IMG/VR virus record: IMGVR_UViG_3300023178_001855
Location: 1 to 30,358 of that record
DNA length: 30,358 nucleotides
Origin: a virus
Direction: 5' to 3' (one strand)
The notes under the pieces: generated by a model
What the model was told of the DNA's origin: nothing
The model's input: the letters and a program-made list of their open reading frames with translations, nothing else
Database searches by the model: none
Made by a program: the position numbers and the translations under genes
In this document: positions 12,383 through 19,881 of the stretch, piece by piece
Numbering within the stretch: the first letter of the stretch is position 1
How the letters are laid out: each line of letters starts with the position of its first letter

Positions 12383-15300
12383 TTAGCCTAGCAATCTAAA
12401 GTTTCTGTAGAGAGACCTCGTTGAGAAACCCCATTTTGGATCGTAATCCAGTCGCGACATGTAGGGGCGGTTGATCTGAATGCTATCCTTCTTTGGATCA
12501 ATGCCCCAACACTTAATCTTTTCTGTCTCGTTGTTTGAGTCAATAACCTCAACAATCCAGAAGTCCTTGCCCTTCTTTGTCTTTCTCGGAACAACCTTGC
12601 GTGGGATAAACCAGCAGATCTGTAGTTCCTCGTCAAACTCGGAAATGGGTGGAATGTACTTGTCCTTCAGTTTCTGGATAGTCTCGGGACTAATGACCAA
12701 GTTCATTGGGAACACGCCAGTCAATTCAGTCTTAAACTGGATGATCTCTTCCTCTGAGAAGTCGCCTTCTGGTCTGTAGAGATCAATGTTGTCGTGGAAC
12801 TTCTTCTTGGTCTTCGGACGATCAATCACGGACGCACACCAGAAGTGCTTGCGACCTGTGAAGCGGTCGTCAATTAGACTATCCATTGCTCCTGCCCTAC
12901 AGAGGGCGTCAAGTGCCTTCTTGTTTAGTTTAGCATACTTTACCTCTTCTCGGAACAAGAAATCCTCAATGTCCGTGAATGGGCGATTATCAAGCACCTG
13001 CTCCATTGCAGACTCACCAAAGCCCTTGATGCTTGTGAGGGGCTGGATAAGAGTCTTGCCGTCGCTAGTAATCTCCCAAGTCCTACCGGATGTGTTCACG
13101 TCTACGGGCGCAATCTTGTAGCCAAGAGACTTAGCAATGTTGATTGCGTTCTCCTTCTTGCTCTCGGGCTCTTTGTCGAGGAAAGCAGCAAGCCACTCTG
13201 CCTCGAAGTAAGTTAGGAGCCAAGCGCACTGATAAGAAATGATAGAGTAGGAAACAGCGTGGGATTTGTTGAAACCATAGCCAGAGAAGTATTCAAACTT
13301 CTCCCATAGACCCTGTGCTTCACTTCTAGCGATGCCCTTCTCCACACAACCATCAATGAACTTCTTGTGGATCGCATCCTTGACCTCAAAACCCTTTCCG
13401 GTTCCCTTCTTAGTTAGGAGTTTGCGGAGCAAGTTACCCTCGTCAAGAGTCAAATCCTTACCAAGTGCGTGAGCAATCTTGGCGATTTGTTCCTGAAAGA
13501 TCAAGAAACCAAACGTTTCTTCGGTGATCTCCTGCACCTCTGGTGTGAGATACTTGATGTACTGAGGGCTTTCCTTGGCGTCAATGTAATCCTCGTGGAC
13601 GTTAGCCGATAGAGGACCGGGACGATAGATGGAAGTGATAGCGGAAACATCAATGATGTTGTTTGGCTTTACTCGCTCTGCGAAGTTCTGCGCTCCGTCC
13701 TCGGTGAACTGGAAAGTGCCTACGAAGTTGCCCTTATGGAAAACATTTTTGTAGACTCTCGCGTCATCGAGGTTGATAACGTCAGGGTGAAGGTTGTTGT
13801 CGTAGAAGTCCTTGACCTGCTTGAATGTTGGTTCTGCAATGCCGTGGTGGCGCTTGAGAATCAACTCAATAGCAGTCTCCATCATAGCAAGGGTCGAGAG
13901 ACCAAGAAGATCGAACTTGATGAAGCCCATTGGTTCAAGATGGCGAACGTTCTGTCCCTCGGACCAAGGCGTCTGACGAACGCCCTTGGAGTTGATAAGG
14001 GGCATGTTCTTGTCTAGATCCTCGGCAATCACAACACCGCCAGCGTGACGAGACGCAGAGCGAACCTGACCGACGAGAGCACGGACGTGTGTCTTGACGT
14101 GAGGATACTTGCTCAAGAATCCCTTGAGAGAACTTGAGAACTCAAGCACCTCTTCCCAAGTTGGGGTGTACATTCCTGCCTTGATGCCGTGCTTCTGCTT
14201 GGCGAGAGGCGTTGCCTCCTTAATCATAGCGTTGGTTACGAGATTGACCTCGCTGAAAGGAATCTGATAGAGTTTGGAAATGTCCTTGATAAGAGACTTC
14301 AACTGGAGAGTGTTCCAGTTAGAGATTGGAGCAACACATTCCTCACCCCACAACTCAATCAACTTGTCCTTCAGTTCCATTGGGCGACTAATGTCATAAT
14401 CAATGTCTGGGTAATCCTTGGCGTCAGAACGTAGGAATCGTGAGAATAGAAGGTCGTACTTGATTGGATCGACCTGTGTGATCCCAAGAGCATAGGCAAC
14501 AAGTGAACCAGCGGCAGAACCACGACCGGGACCTGCAAGCATCATTGTGTCTGTAACGTCTACGATTGCCTTCATAGTCAAGAAATACTTTGAGAAGCCT
14601 CGGTCGTCAATGACGTGGAGTTCTTCTTTTAGTCTCGCAAGGTACTGCTTGTTGTCGGCAAGACCCAACTTACGCAGACCTTCAAGTGAGAAGTTGATTA
14701 GCGCCTCAGTTGCGGTGTGTCCTGCGGGCACAACGAATGAAGGAAGGCGAACAGTGTTATCTGGAAGGAAGTTCTCAATGCGATCAAACGCGATTCGGTG
14801 TGTCTCTTCAATAGAACGCAACACAAGGTCGTCATCGTAGTCAGTATTACACAACTTAGAGTAGTGCCTGTAGGACTCCCACATCTCGTCACCATTCTTG
14901 GGATAGAGTTCGTAACCAATCTCGTCAACAGAGACAGGCAGATCGCTCTCGGTGTCTGCCCACTGCGGGCGACCCTTACCAAGCCAACCCAAGCGCTTGT
15001 AGAGTTCTCGGTCCTTCCAAGCATCACGATTGGGGTAGTGCGAGTCTGCGGTCGAGATCACCTTTACACCAAACTCGTCACAAACCTGAATAACAAACTT
15101 GTTTAGTTCGTGCTGCTCTGGGACATTGTTCCACTGAATCTCGCCGTGCCAGCGATCACCAAAGATGTCCACCATCTGGCGGGTTGTCTCTCGCATAGCC
15201 TCAAGCACAGCCTCTGGTCCTTCCTCTCGGTTCTCCCAGTAGTTACCAGCATAGACGCCGCCAAGGCAAGCGGAGGAAGCAATAATGCCCTCGCTGTGAT

Positions 15301-15823
15301 CCTTGAGCATCTTGTAGTCCATTCGAGGATAACGATAGAAGTTCTCGTCCTTGTAACTCTCGGACACAAGTTTGAAGAGGTTGTTTAGTCCCTTCTGGTT
15401 CTGAGCAAGAAGAACGAGATGGCGACGGCGGCGTAGAATGTTGCTGCTTTTGCCCTTGCTCGCGCCTTCGTCTTCAACAGAGGCAGCAGAAGCACCAGAC
15501 TTCTTGGCTTCGCGTGCCTTCTTCTTATCCTGCATTGCCTGCTCGTATTCATCCTTCCATTCATCAATAGATGGAATGAAGTAAGCCTCGCAACCAAAGA
15601 TAGGCTTGAAGTCCTTGCCTTCTGCCTTCATCTTCTTAGCGTGTAGCACCTGATAAGACAGACCATTCATGTTCCCGTGGTCGGTCAGAGCAAGCGCATC
15701 AGACCCGTTGGAGTAAGCGAACTCCATGTGGTCCTGTGGGAAGCCGAGCCCATCAAAGATAGACCCAGCGACGCTGTGGGCGTGTAGCCCAACAAACTTG
15801 ATTTTACTTTCTTTTCTTTCCAT
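12383..15823 (-). CDS. dnaE: DNA polymerase III alpha subunit (C-family replicase)
   Basis: A complete 1146-residue DnaE-type replicase, near the bacterial length of about 1160. The N-terminal PHP domain keeps nine positions that align with the metal ligands of mycobacterial DnaE1: His14, His16, Asp24, His49, Glu79, His135, Cys186, Asp260, His262, so intrinsic 3'-5' proofreading is predicted. The palm has GPGRGSAAG (431-439), the DIDYD box with Asp475 and Asp477, and the third Asp in FIKFDLLGL. A Lys/Ala/Ser-rich insert lies at about 95-130. Fingers and a C-terminal OB-like region follow. The domain order is continuous, with no intein or frameshift. It overlaps the small MRVGDLV gene by 1 nt (TAATG). 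Most phages use A- or B-family polymerases, so this is uncommon. Confidence 0.96.
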   Translation of the reverse strand: MERKESKIKFVGLHAHSVAGSIFDGLGFPQDHMEFAYSNGSDALALTDHGNMNGLSYQVLHAKKMKAEGKDFKPIFGCEAYFIPSIDEWKDEYEQAMQDKKKAREAKKSGASAASVEDEGASKGKSSNILRRRRHLVLLAQNQKGLNNLFKLVSESYKDENFYRYPRMDYKMLKDHSEGIIASSACLGGVYAGNYWENREEGPEAVLEAMRETTRQMVDIFGDRWHGEIQWNNVPEQHELNKFVIQVCDEFGVKVISTADSHYPNRDAWKDRELYKRLGWLGKGRPQWADTESDLPVSVDEIGYELYPKNGDEMWESYRHYSKLCNTDYDDDLVLRSIEETHRIAFDRIENFLPDNTVRLPSFVVPAGHTATEALINFSLEGLRKLGLADNKQYLARLKEELHVIDDRGFSKYFLTMKAIVDVTDTMMLAGPGRGSAAGSLVAYALGITQVDPIKYDLLFSRFLRSDAKDYPDIDYDISRPMELKDKLIELWGEECVAPISNWNTLQLKSLIKDISKLYQIPFSEVNLVTNAMIKEATPLAKQKHGIKAGMYTPTWEEVLEFSSSLKGFLSKYPHVKTHVRALVGQVRSASRHAGGVVIAEDLDKNMPLINSKGVRQTPWSEGQNVRHLEPMGFIKFDLLGLSTLAMMETAIELILKRHHGIAEPTFKQVKDFYDNNLHPDVINLDDARVYKNVFHKGNFVGTFQFTEDGAQNFAERVKPNNIIDVSAITSIYRPGPLSANVHEDYIDAKESPQYIKYLTPEVQEITEETFGFLIFQEQIAKIAHALGKDLTLDEGNLLRKLLTKKGTGKGFEVKDAIHKKFIDGCVEKGIARSEAQGLWEKFEYFSGYGFNKSHAVSYSIISYQCAWLLTYFEAEWLAAFLDKEPESKKENAINIAKSLGYKIAPVDVNTSGRTWEITSDGKTLIQPLTSIKGFGESAMEQVLDNRPFTDIEDFLFREEVKYAKLNKKALDALCRAGAMDSLIDDRFTGRKHFWCASVIDRPKTKKKFHDNIDLYRPEGDFSEEEIIQFKTELTGVFPMNLVISPETIQKLKDKYIPPISEFDEELQICWFIPRKVVPRKTKKGKDFWIVEVIDSNNETEKIKCWGIDPKKDSIQINRPYMSRLDYDPKWGFSTRSLYRNFRLLG

Positions 15824-16002
15824 TATTTTGCCTCCGATAGTAGTTTGAGAATCCGATAATTGTGTTTACTAATCACGCCTTTTCTTGTGGGAGTGTCGGT
15901 GGTTAGCCACCTGATGGTGTTAGTCCCGAACTCATCAAAAGAGAGAACTACACCAAAGCACCAAGGGTAGTCCCTGTGTCTTACCAGATCACCGACTCTC
16001 AT
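15823..16002 (-). CDS. MKVGDLV-family small protein A (59 aa)
   Basis: A 59-residue protein starting MRVGDLVRHRDYPWCFGVVL and ending YRILKLLSEAK. It is one of four paralogues here with the same M-[KR]-V-G-D-[LY]-V start and L-L-S-E C-terminus. The V-G-D-x-V...G-V-V arrangement is that of a KOW/SH3-like beta-barrel. Function is unknown; KOW-type folds often bind RNA or ribosomal partners. AGGAGG lies 7 nt before ATG. Its last codons supply the GGAGG ribosome site for dnaE, whose ATG overlaps its stop as TAATG. It is the first gene behind the promoter at 16025-16053, so dnaE is translated as a partner of this small gene. Confidence 0.78.
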   Translation of the reverse strand: MRVGDLVRHRDYPWCFGVVLSFDEFGTNTIRWLTTDTPTRKGVISKHNYRILKLLSEAK

Positions 16003-16024
16003 TACAATCCCTCCTTACCCCTCT

Positions 16025-16053
16025 AATCTAACGGGTGATCGCCCTCCTGTCAA
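16025..16053 (-). promoter_or_regulatory. Sigma-70 promoter upstream of the small gene A/dnaE operon
   Basis: Minus-strand TTGACA (16048-16053), 17-nt spacer, TAGATT (16025-16030). The -10 box is followed by AGAGGGGTAAGGAGGG and the ATG at 16002, a 22-nt distance. Confidence 0.8.
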
Positions 16054-16077
16054 GGGCAGAGCCGAAGAATAAATAGT

Positions 16078-16108
16078 GAGGGCAGCACCCAAAACGAGCG
16101 CTGCCCTC
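16078..16108 (-). terminator. Possible terminator after the 133-aa gene
   Basis: Perfect 9-bp stem (GAGGGCAGC at 16078-16086 and GCTGCCCTC at 16100-16108) with a 13-nt loop, lying between the stop at 16127 and the promoter at 16053. On the minus strand it is followed by ACTATTTATT, only a weak T-tract, so termination may need help or may be partial. Confidence 0.55.
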
Positions 16109-16126
16109 GGAAAGAATTTGGTTATT

Positions 16127-16528
16127 TTAGTTAGCGTTTGCTTGGTTGACAAAAAGGCACTCTTCTGCCTCAATCAACTTGTCTTCTGCTCTGTCTACAA
16201 CTTTGTTCAACTGGTCTAGGTGAAACTCTGCTGAGTCAAGGTTCTTTCTGTCGATTGACTCTAGAACTAGATTGTACTCAGTTCCAGCAGATTGTCCTAG
16301 CATGTGGATAGCACTTACGCTAGAGTCTACGCACTTGTAGGAGTTCATTTCTTCCATAAAGATTGCGTCTGTGAGAACCTCGTCGGCTTCCTCAGAAATA
16401 AGGTCAAATCGATCCATCTCTTGTTCTAGTAGGATTTCGATCTTTTCTGTTGAACCAGTGTCCTCTTTTGGTGCGACCTCGGTCATGGGGGCATTCATGC
16501 CAGCGATTAGAAACATTAACTTAAACAT
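16127..16528 (-). CDS. Hypothetical 133-aa helical acidic protein
   Basis: Unrecognised. The N-terminus (MFKLMFLIAGMNAPMTEVAP) has a short hydrophobic run that is marginal for a signal peptide; the remaining 110 residues are acidic and predicted helical, with heptad-like spacing (FDLISEEADEVLTDAIFMEEM; NLDSAEFHLDQLNKVVDRAEDKLIEAEE), suggesting a helical bundle or coiled coil. AAGGAG lies 7 nt before ATG. It is downstream of the MKVGDLV genes, separated by 78 nt with no clear promoter, and is followed by a hairpin at 16078-16108. No family or catalytic motif is visible. If the N-terminus is a signal, the product would be envelope-associated; otherwise it is a cytoplasmic bundle protein. Confidence 0.68.
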   Translation of the reverse strand: MFKLMFLIAGMNAPMTEVAPKEDTGSTEKIEILLEQEMDRFDLISEEADEVLTDAIFMEEMNSYKCVDSSVSAIHMLGQSAGTEYNLVLESIDRKNLDSAEFHLDQLNKVVDRAEDKLIEAEECLFVNQANAN

Positions 16529-16606
16529 TGTGAAACTCCTTCTTAAGTGTTCTAATGTTATTAACGGAATCCGATCGCATTTACATTAGGGGTGATCCTA
16601 TTTTTT

Positions 16607-16768
16607 TTAGGTCTCGGAGAGAAGGGTGAGTTTATGGGCTAGAAGGGTGTGTAGTTGCCCTTCGATCATTACCTCTACAACATAGCCCACCATAAATTTC
16701 TTCTTTTGTTCTCCGACTATGACGCCGATCTTTTTGTCGGAGGTCATAACCAGATCACCGACTTTCAT
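16607..16768 (-). CDS. MKVGDLV-family small protein B (53 aa)
   Basis: A 53-residue paralogue starting MKVGDLVMTSDKKIGVIVGE and ending HKLTLLSET. It is the shortest copy and has the plainest KOW-like layout: V-G-D-L-V, a loop, then I-G-V-I-V-G, a Lys-rich turn, and strands FMVGYVVEVMI. ATG overlaps the stop of copy C as TAATG, and GGAGG sits in the last codons of copy C. This copy ends TCC GAG ACC TAA, not TCG GAG GCA TAA; it is also the copy not followed by an overlapping gene, so the GGAGG-making ending has been lost where it is not needed. Too short for most gene callers. Confidence 0.75.
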   Translation of the reverse strand: MKVGDLVMTSDKKIGVIVGEQKKKFMVGYVVEVMIEGQLHTLLAHKLTLLSET

Positions 16769-16953
16769 TATGCCTCCGATAGTAGAATAAGATTTCTTTC
16801 GTCAAAATTGGTCGCTAGTCTAGGGAAAGTCTGTTGGTCTAGCCAGAGAATTCTGTGACACCTGATCTTTCCACCAGAATAGGTGATAGTGTGGGTAATA
16901 AAGCCGTGCCTGCCTTTATGGTTTCTGTGACAAACCAGATCACCGACTTTCAT
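16768..16953 (-). CDS. MKVGDLV-family small protein C (61 aa)
   Basis: A 61-residue paralogue starting MKVGDLVCHRNHKGRHGFIT and ending ERNLILLSEA. The chosen ATG follows AAGGAGGCATA; a longer frame that adds twelve residues upstream would swallow that site. The segment KIRCHRILWLDQQTF parallels NTIRWLTTDTPTR of copy A. Its final codons TCG GAG GCA TAA carry the GGAGG used by copy B, and the two genes overlap by 1 nt. Its own 5' end overlaps the zinc-ribbon ORF by 14 nt. Cellular role unknown; KOW-like fold inferred from the V-G-D-x-V and G-F-I strands. Confidence 0.78.
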   Translation of the reverse strand: MKVGDLVCHRNHKGRHGFITHTITYSGGKIRCHRILWLDQQTFPRLATNFDERNLILLSEA

Positions 16954-17083
16954 TATGCCTCCTTGCTGCTGGCTTCTCAAACCAAACATTACATTTTAGG
17001 CAGCCCGGCTGTGGATAGAACCCACCTACATAGCGATAGAAGGTCTTGGAATTACATTTTGGACAAGAATGATAATGGCTCAT
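16940..17083 (-). CDS. Zinc-ribbon micro-protein (47 aa)
   Basis: A 47-residue ORF starting MSHYHSCPKCNSKTFYRYVG, with a second knuckle GCLKCNVWFEK: two CxxC pairs (C7/C10 and C28/C31) separated by 17 residues, a typical zinc ribbon. Start ATG overlaps the stop of copy D as TAATG and uses the GGAGG at the end of that gene. It runs 14 nt into copy C in another frame, ending at TGA. The Cys spacing and the ribosome site argue that it is a real gene, although it is very short. It may bind nucleic acid or be a partner of the adjacent MKVGDLV proteins. Confidence 0.62.
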   Translation of the reverse strand: MSHYHSCPKCNSKTFYRYVGGFYPQPGCLKCNVWFEKPAARRHNESR

Positions 17084-17277
17084 TATGCCTCCGATAGTAG
17101 TTTGAGTTGTCTTTTATTACACCATTGATCTCGCTTTACTCTTTCTCCAAACATCCAGTTATGATAAGTCCAGACAACAAAAACAATTTCTTGTGTTCTT
17201 TTTGAGTTGTTCTCGGGAACTTCCATAATGAAGCCTTTGTTGCCCCAAGAATCTGTTACATAATCACCGACTTTCAT
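17083..17277 (-). CDS. MKVGDLV-family small protein D (64 aa)
   Basis: A 64-residue paralogue starting MKVGDYVTDSWGNKGFIMEV and ending KRQLKLLSEA. KGFIMEVPENN and EIVFVVWTYHNW are the predicted strands. ATG overlaps the nucleotidyltransferase-like stop as ATGA, and GGAGGACGAG precedes it; six extra upstream residues in frame are discarded because they would cover that site. It is first in the small-gene run and sits directly behind the promoter at 17296-17324. Its last codons supply GGAGG and the TAATG overlap for the zinc-ribbon ORF. Copies D, C and A share the ending L-L-S-E-A and thus the same embedded ribosome site. Confidence 0.78.
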   Translation of the reverse strand: MKVGDYVTDSWGNKGFIMEVPENNSKRTQEIVFVVWTYHNWMFGERVKRDQWCNKRQLKLLSEA

Positions 17278-18158
17278 TCCTCGTCCTCCACACATAATCT
17301 ATTCAGTTTGTGTGGTTTTGTCAAGCGCCAGTTGGGCGATCCCACGAGATTATCTGACGCGAGATAGGCGCGGTAGCCGTCCCAGTCCCTGAGATCGTAG
17401 AACCAGTCAAGTTCTTGGCGGAAGCAGTCTTCTTCGCTTACCTTCTCAAAGATTGTTGCGAGGTCAAAGTGGCGGGCAGACCAGCGTTCTTTCAGGGGTA
17501 GTTTGCGAAGGTCTTTCCAAGTTTCGCCTTCGCCCATAGGTCCGTATTCTTTTGTCGTCAGTTTATTGACCCAACGGCGGCACTGGATAAAGTCTTCTCC
17601 GCGCATAGTGAATGGGATTGGTAAATTATCCTTTACTGTCTTACCCTCAATAGTAAAGAAAAAGTTCTTTGTGGTGTTGAAGAGATCTTTTCTGTGTTCT
17701 CGGATAGACCAAAAGTTCATCATTCCGTGTGGGAATGAAACAAAGTATTTCTTCGGAACAACCCACTTTGAAATTCTGTAAGAGGTGTACCAAGCAGAAT
17801 GCATTCCGAACAGAGCAGACCACCCGTAACTATCGCGTCTCTCTCGGTCTTTTGGAAGAATAGGCACATAATAGATTGGAATGTGGGTTCTGCGCTGGAC
17901 GATTCGGTTGTCTATGTAGTCGTCCCAGAAATAGACAGGATCATAGACCCACTCGCCTACGTGTCTCTTTACCATAGGTGCGAGGTCGTCGTTTGCTACG
18001 ATCCAGATTGTAGAACAACCAGCCATAGCGCACTCAAACACGGACTTTTGGATAAGAGTAAAGTCGTTCTCTATTGGAAGCATAAACGAGTCATAGGGCA
18101 ACTGGAAATTGTCCTTGAAGTTCGCTAATGGGATAATGCCTGCTAGGTGTTTAGCCAT
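17274..18158 (-). CDS. Nucleotidyltransferase-like (GT-A fold) protein
   Basis: A 294-residue protein. The N-terminal third, GIIPLANFKDNFQLPYDSFM, then LPIENDFTLIQKSVFECAMAGCSTIWIVAND (split around 28-58), follows the layout of nucleotidyltransferases that activate sugars: a first strand, a P-x-x-x-x-P-I segment, a helix that reads S-V-x-E-C-A-x-A-G, then a strand I-W-I-V. The glycine-rich G-G-x-G-T-R loop is not present, so catalytic competence is doubtful. The rest contains many Trp/Tyr and a motif FVSFPHGMMNFW. It overlaps the Rossmann-like gene by 16 nt, suggesting the two products act together, perhaps in nucleotide-sugar or DNA/surface modification. This is inference; no family is confirmed. 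Confidence 0.62.
   Translation of the reverse strand: MAKHLAGIIPLANFKDNFQLPYDSFMLPIENDFTLIQKSVFECAMAGCSTIWIVANDDLAPMVKRHVGEWVYDPVYFWDDYIDNRIVQRRTHIPIYYVPILPKDRERRDSYGWSALFGMHSAWYTSYRISKWVVPKKYFVSFPHGMMNFWSIREHRKDLFNTTKNFFFTIEGKTVKDNLPIPFTMRGEDFIQCRRWVNKLTTKEYGPMGEGETWKDLRKLPLKERWSARHFDLATIFEKVSEEDCFRQELDWFYDLRDWDGYRAYLASDNLVGSPNWRLTKPHKLNRLCVEDEE
17296..17324 (-). promoter_or_regulatory. Sigma-70 promoter upstream of the MKVGDLV cluster
   Basis: Minus-strand TTGACA (17319-17324), 17-nt spacer, TAGATT (17296-17301), inside the 3' end of the nucleotidyltransferase-like gene. The -10 box lies in the loop of a 7-bp CCACACA/TGTGTGG inverted repeat and is followed by ATGTGTGGAGG. Confidence 0.8.
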
Positions 18159-19033
18159 AATGGTCCTAAAATTCTTTTGTGGGCTCTCGCTATGTCGGGG
18201 AGTTGTAGGAGAAGTGTTTCCTCAGAAATCTGCGGAACTTTGATCGAATCTGTCTCCAACCAAATTGGAGGAGATGATAGGAATTTATGGCGATCGAGCG
18301 CTTCAACCTTGAAACTTCTGTATTTTCTCGATCCGTCTGCTTGCCATCCATTTTTTGGTCCTCTTAGTCCTAAATCCTTCATTTTCTTGACGGCTGTAAT
18401 CCTCACTATGGTCTCTGAAAAATCAAAGTCGCCAATCTGTTCGTCTGATAAAATTGAGAGCACACAGGCGTCTTTTACGGGGTTATTGCCGTCAATTCTG
18501 TGAGTTGGATAGAACCAGATCTCATTACAGAAGTGGTCTTCGCTCCCTATAAAGCCAAGGTGGTGCTTGCCGCCCCTTGAAAAGGCTAGTCTATCCCACA
18601 CTTGATAGGTTTTTGGTCTATTCTCGCAAGGAAGCAGATTGTAGGTTGCGTGCTCGTCAAAGTAGTAGCAAACTCCGAAGTCAATTGACCTTAGTTTAGC
18701 ATAATCGGAGTAGCCCGTCAAGGTGTTTTCGTCCAAACGGATCGAAGAACATAGATCAGAGAAAGGCACAAGCCCTTTCAATCCGAGAACAAAGAGCAAG
18801 TGCTCCCAAAGAGCGATCTTTTGCTGACCTGTGGCTAGTTCGCCGTCGGGTGTAGTCCAGAGTTGAGGTTCGTTGTGAAGACCCCAACTAGACAGGTCAA
18901 CAGATAGTCCAAAGAAATCAAACTCAAACGGCTTCTCTGGTTCTGTGAAGAACACGGGAATGTCCCGTTCTGCTGCGAACAAGAGGGCGCGGAGAGAAGA
19001 GCCAACTACGATTTCGTCGTAGTAAGGGTTCAA
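18143..19033 (-). CDS. Rossmann-like protein (possible FAD/NAD-binding N-terminus)
   Basis: A 296-residue protein whose start is TTG, overlapping the preceding stop as TTGA with GGGGGATAG in front. The N-terminus YDEIVVGSSLRALLFAAERD (5-24), then IPVFFTEPEKPF, is a beta-alpha-beta unit of the type that opens FAD or NAD(P) enzymes, with G-S-S-x-x-A in place of G-x-G-x-x-G and an acidic residue after the second strand. The remainder is not recognised; Trp-rich strands and GKHHLGFIGSEDHFCNE stand out. It overlaps the nucleotidyltransferase-like gene by 16 nt. A flavin- or nucleotide-dependent modification enzyme is possible, but no catalytic motif is visible. Length and composition give no sign of truncation. 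Confidence 0.6.
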   Translation of the reverse strand: MNPYYDEIVVGSSLRALLFAAERDIPVFFTEPEKPFEFDFFGLSVDLSSWGLHNEPQLWTTPDGELATGQQKIALWEHLLFVLGLKGLVPFSDLCSSIRLDENTLTGYSDYAKLRSIDFGVCYYFDEHATYNLLPCENRPKTYQVWDRLAFSRGGKHHLGFIGSEDHFCNEIWFYPTHRIDGNNPVKDACVLSILSDEQIGDFDFSETIVRITAVKKMKDLGLRGPKNGWQADGSRKYRSFKVEALDRHKFLSSPPIWLETDSIKVPQISEETLLLQLPDIARAHKRILGPLWLNT

Positions 19034-19662
19034 CTATCCCCCTTCATCTCCTTGATTACCTGCTTTGCGAGGCGTGAGATGAGGAACTTTGTATTGTTCT
19101 GCATTTTGCTCTTGATCTCAAGTCCTTCTGCGAACTTGATTGGTCGCTTGGACTTGCCGACGCGGGTCATAAACTCGCCTTCCTTGCCGCCAAGGAAACT
19201 ACCCATTTCCTCTTCTTTGCCGTAGCCGGGGAACTCTGCGTCGTTAGTGCCGATAAGGTAAGACTCTTCGCCGCCTCGGGGAACGAACAAGACAGAATCC
19301 TGACAAAAGTGCTCTCCAAGACCAGCGATAGAAGCCTTGAAGTTCGGGTCGTCTTTGAGATTTACAACAAAGAATGAGTCTTCCTTTACCTCTTTTGCGG
19401 CGTCAGTTCCAAAGTCCTCAACATAAGTGCCGTCTACGTCAGTGACGCCATAGCCTTTCTGTAAAAGAACAGCCTTCATCTGGCGGTTGCGCTCGTAGTT
19501 CTCCATAGCGTTGCTGTGGTCTGGACGGCACTTTGTTCTATCCTTTGGATTATCACGAAACGCAGTCAAGAATGCTGTGTCGTGGTTTAGAATGTGCTCG
19601 TAGGTACGGCTGATTGAACTTTCGTTTATAAAGCCCTTCCACTCGTTTAGTATTTCTTTCAT
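19030..19662 (-). CDS. Hypothetical 210-aa protein with capsid-targeting-like N-terminus
   Basis: Unrecognised protein, seemingly of a type seen in other phages (a DUF3293-like layout cannot be excluded). The N-terminus MKEILNEWKGFINESS resembles the T4 internal-protein targeting leader (MKTYQEFIAEA), where a head protease cuts after an [IL]-x-E. The body has HDTAFLTAFRDNP, NRQMKAVLLQKGYGVTDVDG, KEDSFFVVNL, LGEHFCQDSVLFVPRGGEES and GEFMTRVGKSKRPIKFAEG, which read as a compact alpha/beta domain. Ribosome site GGGAG precedes ATG. It ends 4 nt inside the Rossmann-like gene. If the leader is a true targeting signal, the protein would be packaged in the head and delivered with the DNA; that is a hypothesis only. 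Confidence 0.65.
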   Translation of the reverse strand: MKEILNEWKGFINESSISRTYEHILNHDTAFLTAFRDNPKDRTKCRPDHSNAMENYERNRQMKAVLLQKGYGVTDVDGTYVEDFGTDAAKEVKEDSFFVVNLKDDPNFKASIAGLGEHFCQDSVLFVPRGGEESYLIGTNDAEFPGYGKEEEMGSFLGGKEGEFMTRVGKSKRPIKFAEGLEIKSKMQNNTKFLISRLAKQVIKEMKGDS

Positions 19663-19686
19663 TGTTGTTCTCCCGCTGTAATTAGT

Positions 19687-19881
19687 TTATTCCTCGCCTT
19701 CTTCTTCGCAAAACAGATCGATGTAAGTCTCAATCTGGCTGAGAATTTCAAAAGCAAGGTTCTTTGCTTTCTTCATTTGTTTTGGGTCATTCAGGTCAAA
19801 CCTGATTGTGCTATGTTTCAGTCTCTTATTGTAGCGCGTGTGTTCGCCGTCTACAATAACAAAAACGTTATCTGTACTCAT
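19687..19881 (-). CDS. Hypothetical 64-aa protein
   Basis: Small protein of unknown function, MSTDNVFVIVDGEHTRYNKR then LKHSTIRFDLNDPKQMKKAKNLAFEILSQ, ending in an acidic tail CEEEGEE. The pattern is a beta hairpin followed by one long helix. Its ATG overlaps the thyX stop as ATGA, so it is probably translated together with ThyX. It has no zinc motif or membrane segment. A ThyX-associated role is possible only on the grounds of coupling. Confidence 0.65.
   Translation of the reverse strand: MSTDNVFVIVDGEHTRYNKRLKHSTIRFDLNDPKQMKKAKNLAFEILSQIETYIDLFCEEEGEE

Noticed and set aside
12383-15823. Intein or frameshift in dnaE
   Set aside because: The frame is continuous, domains are in order, and length is normal.
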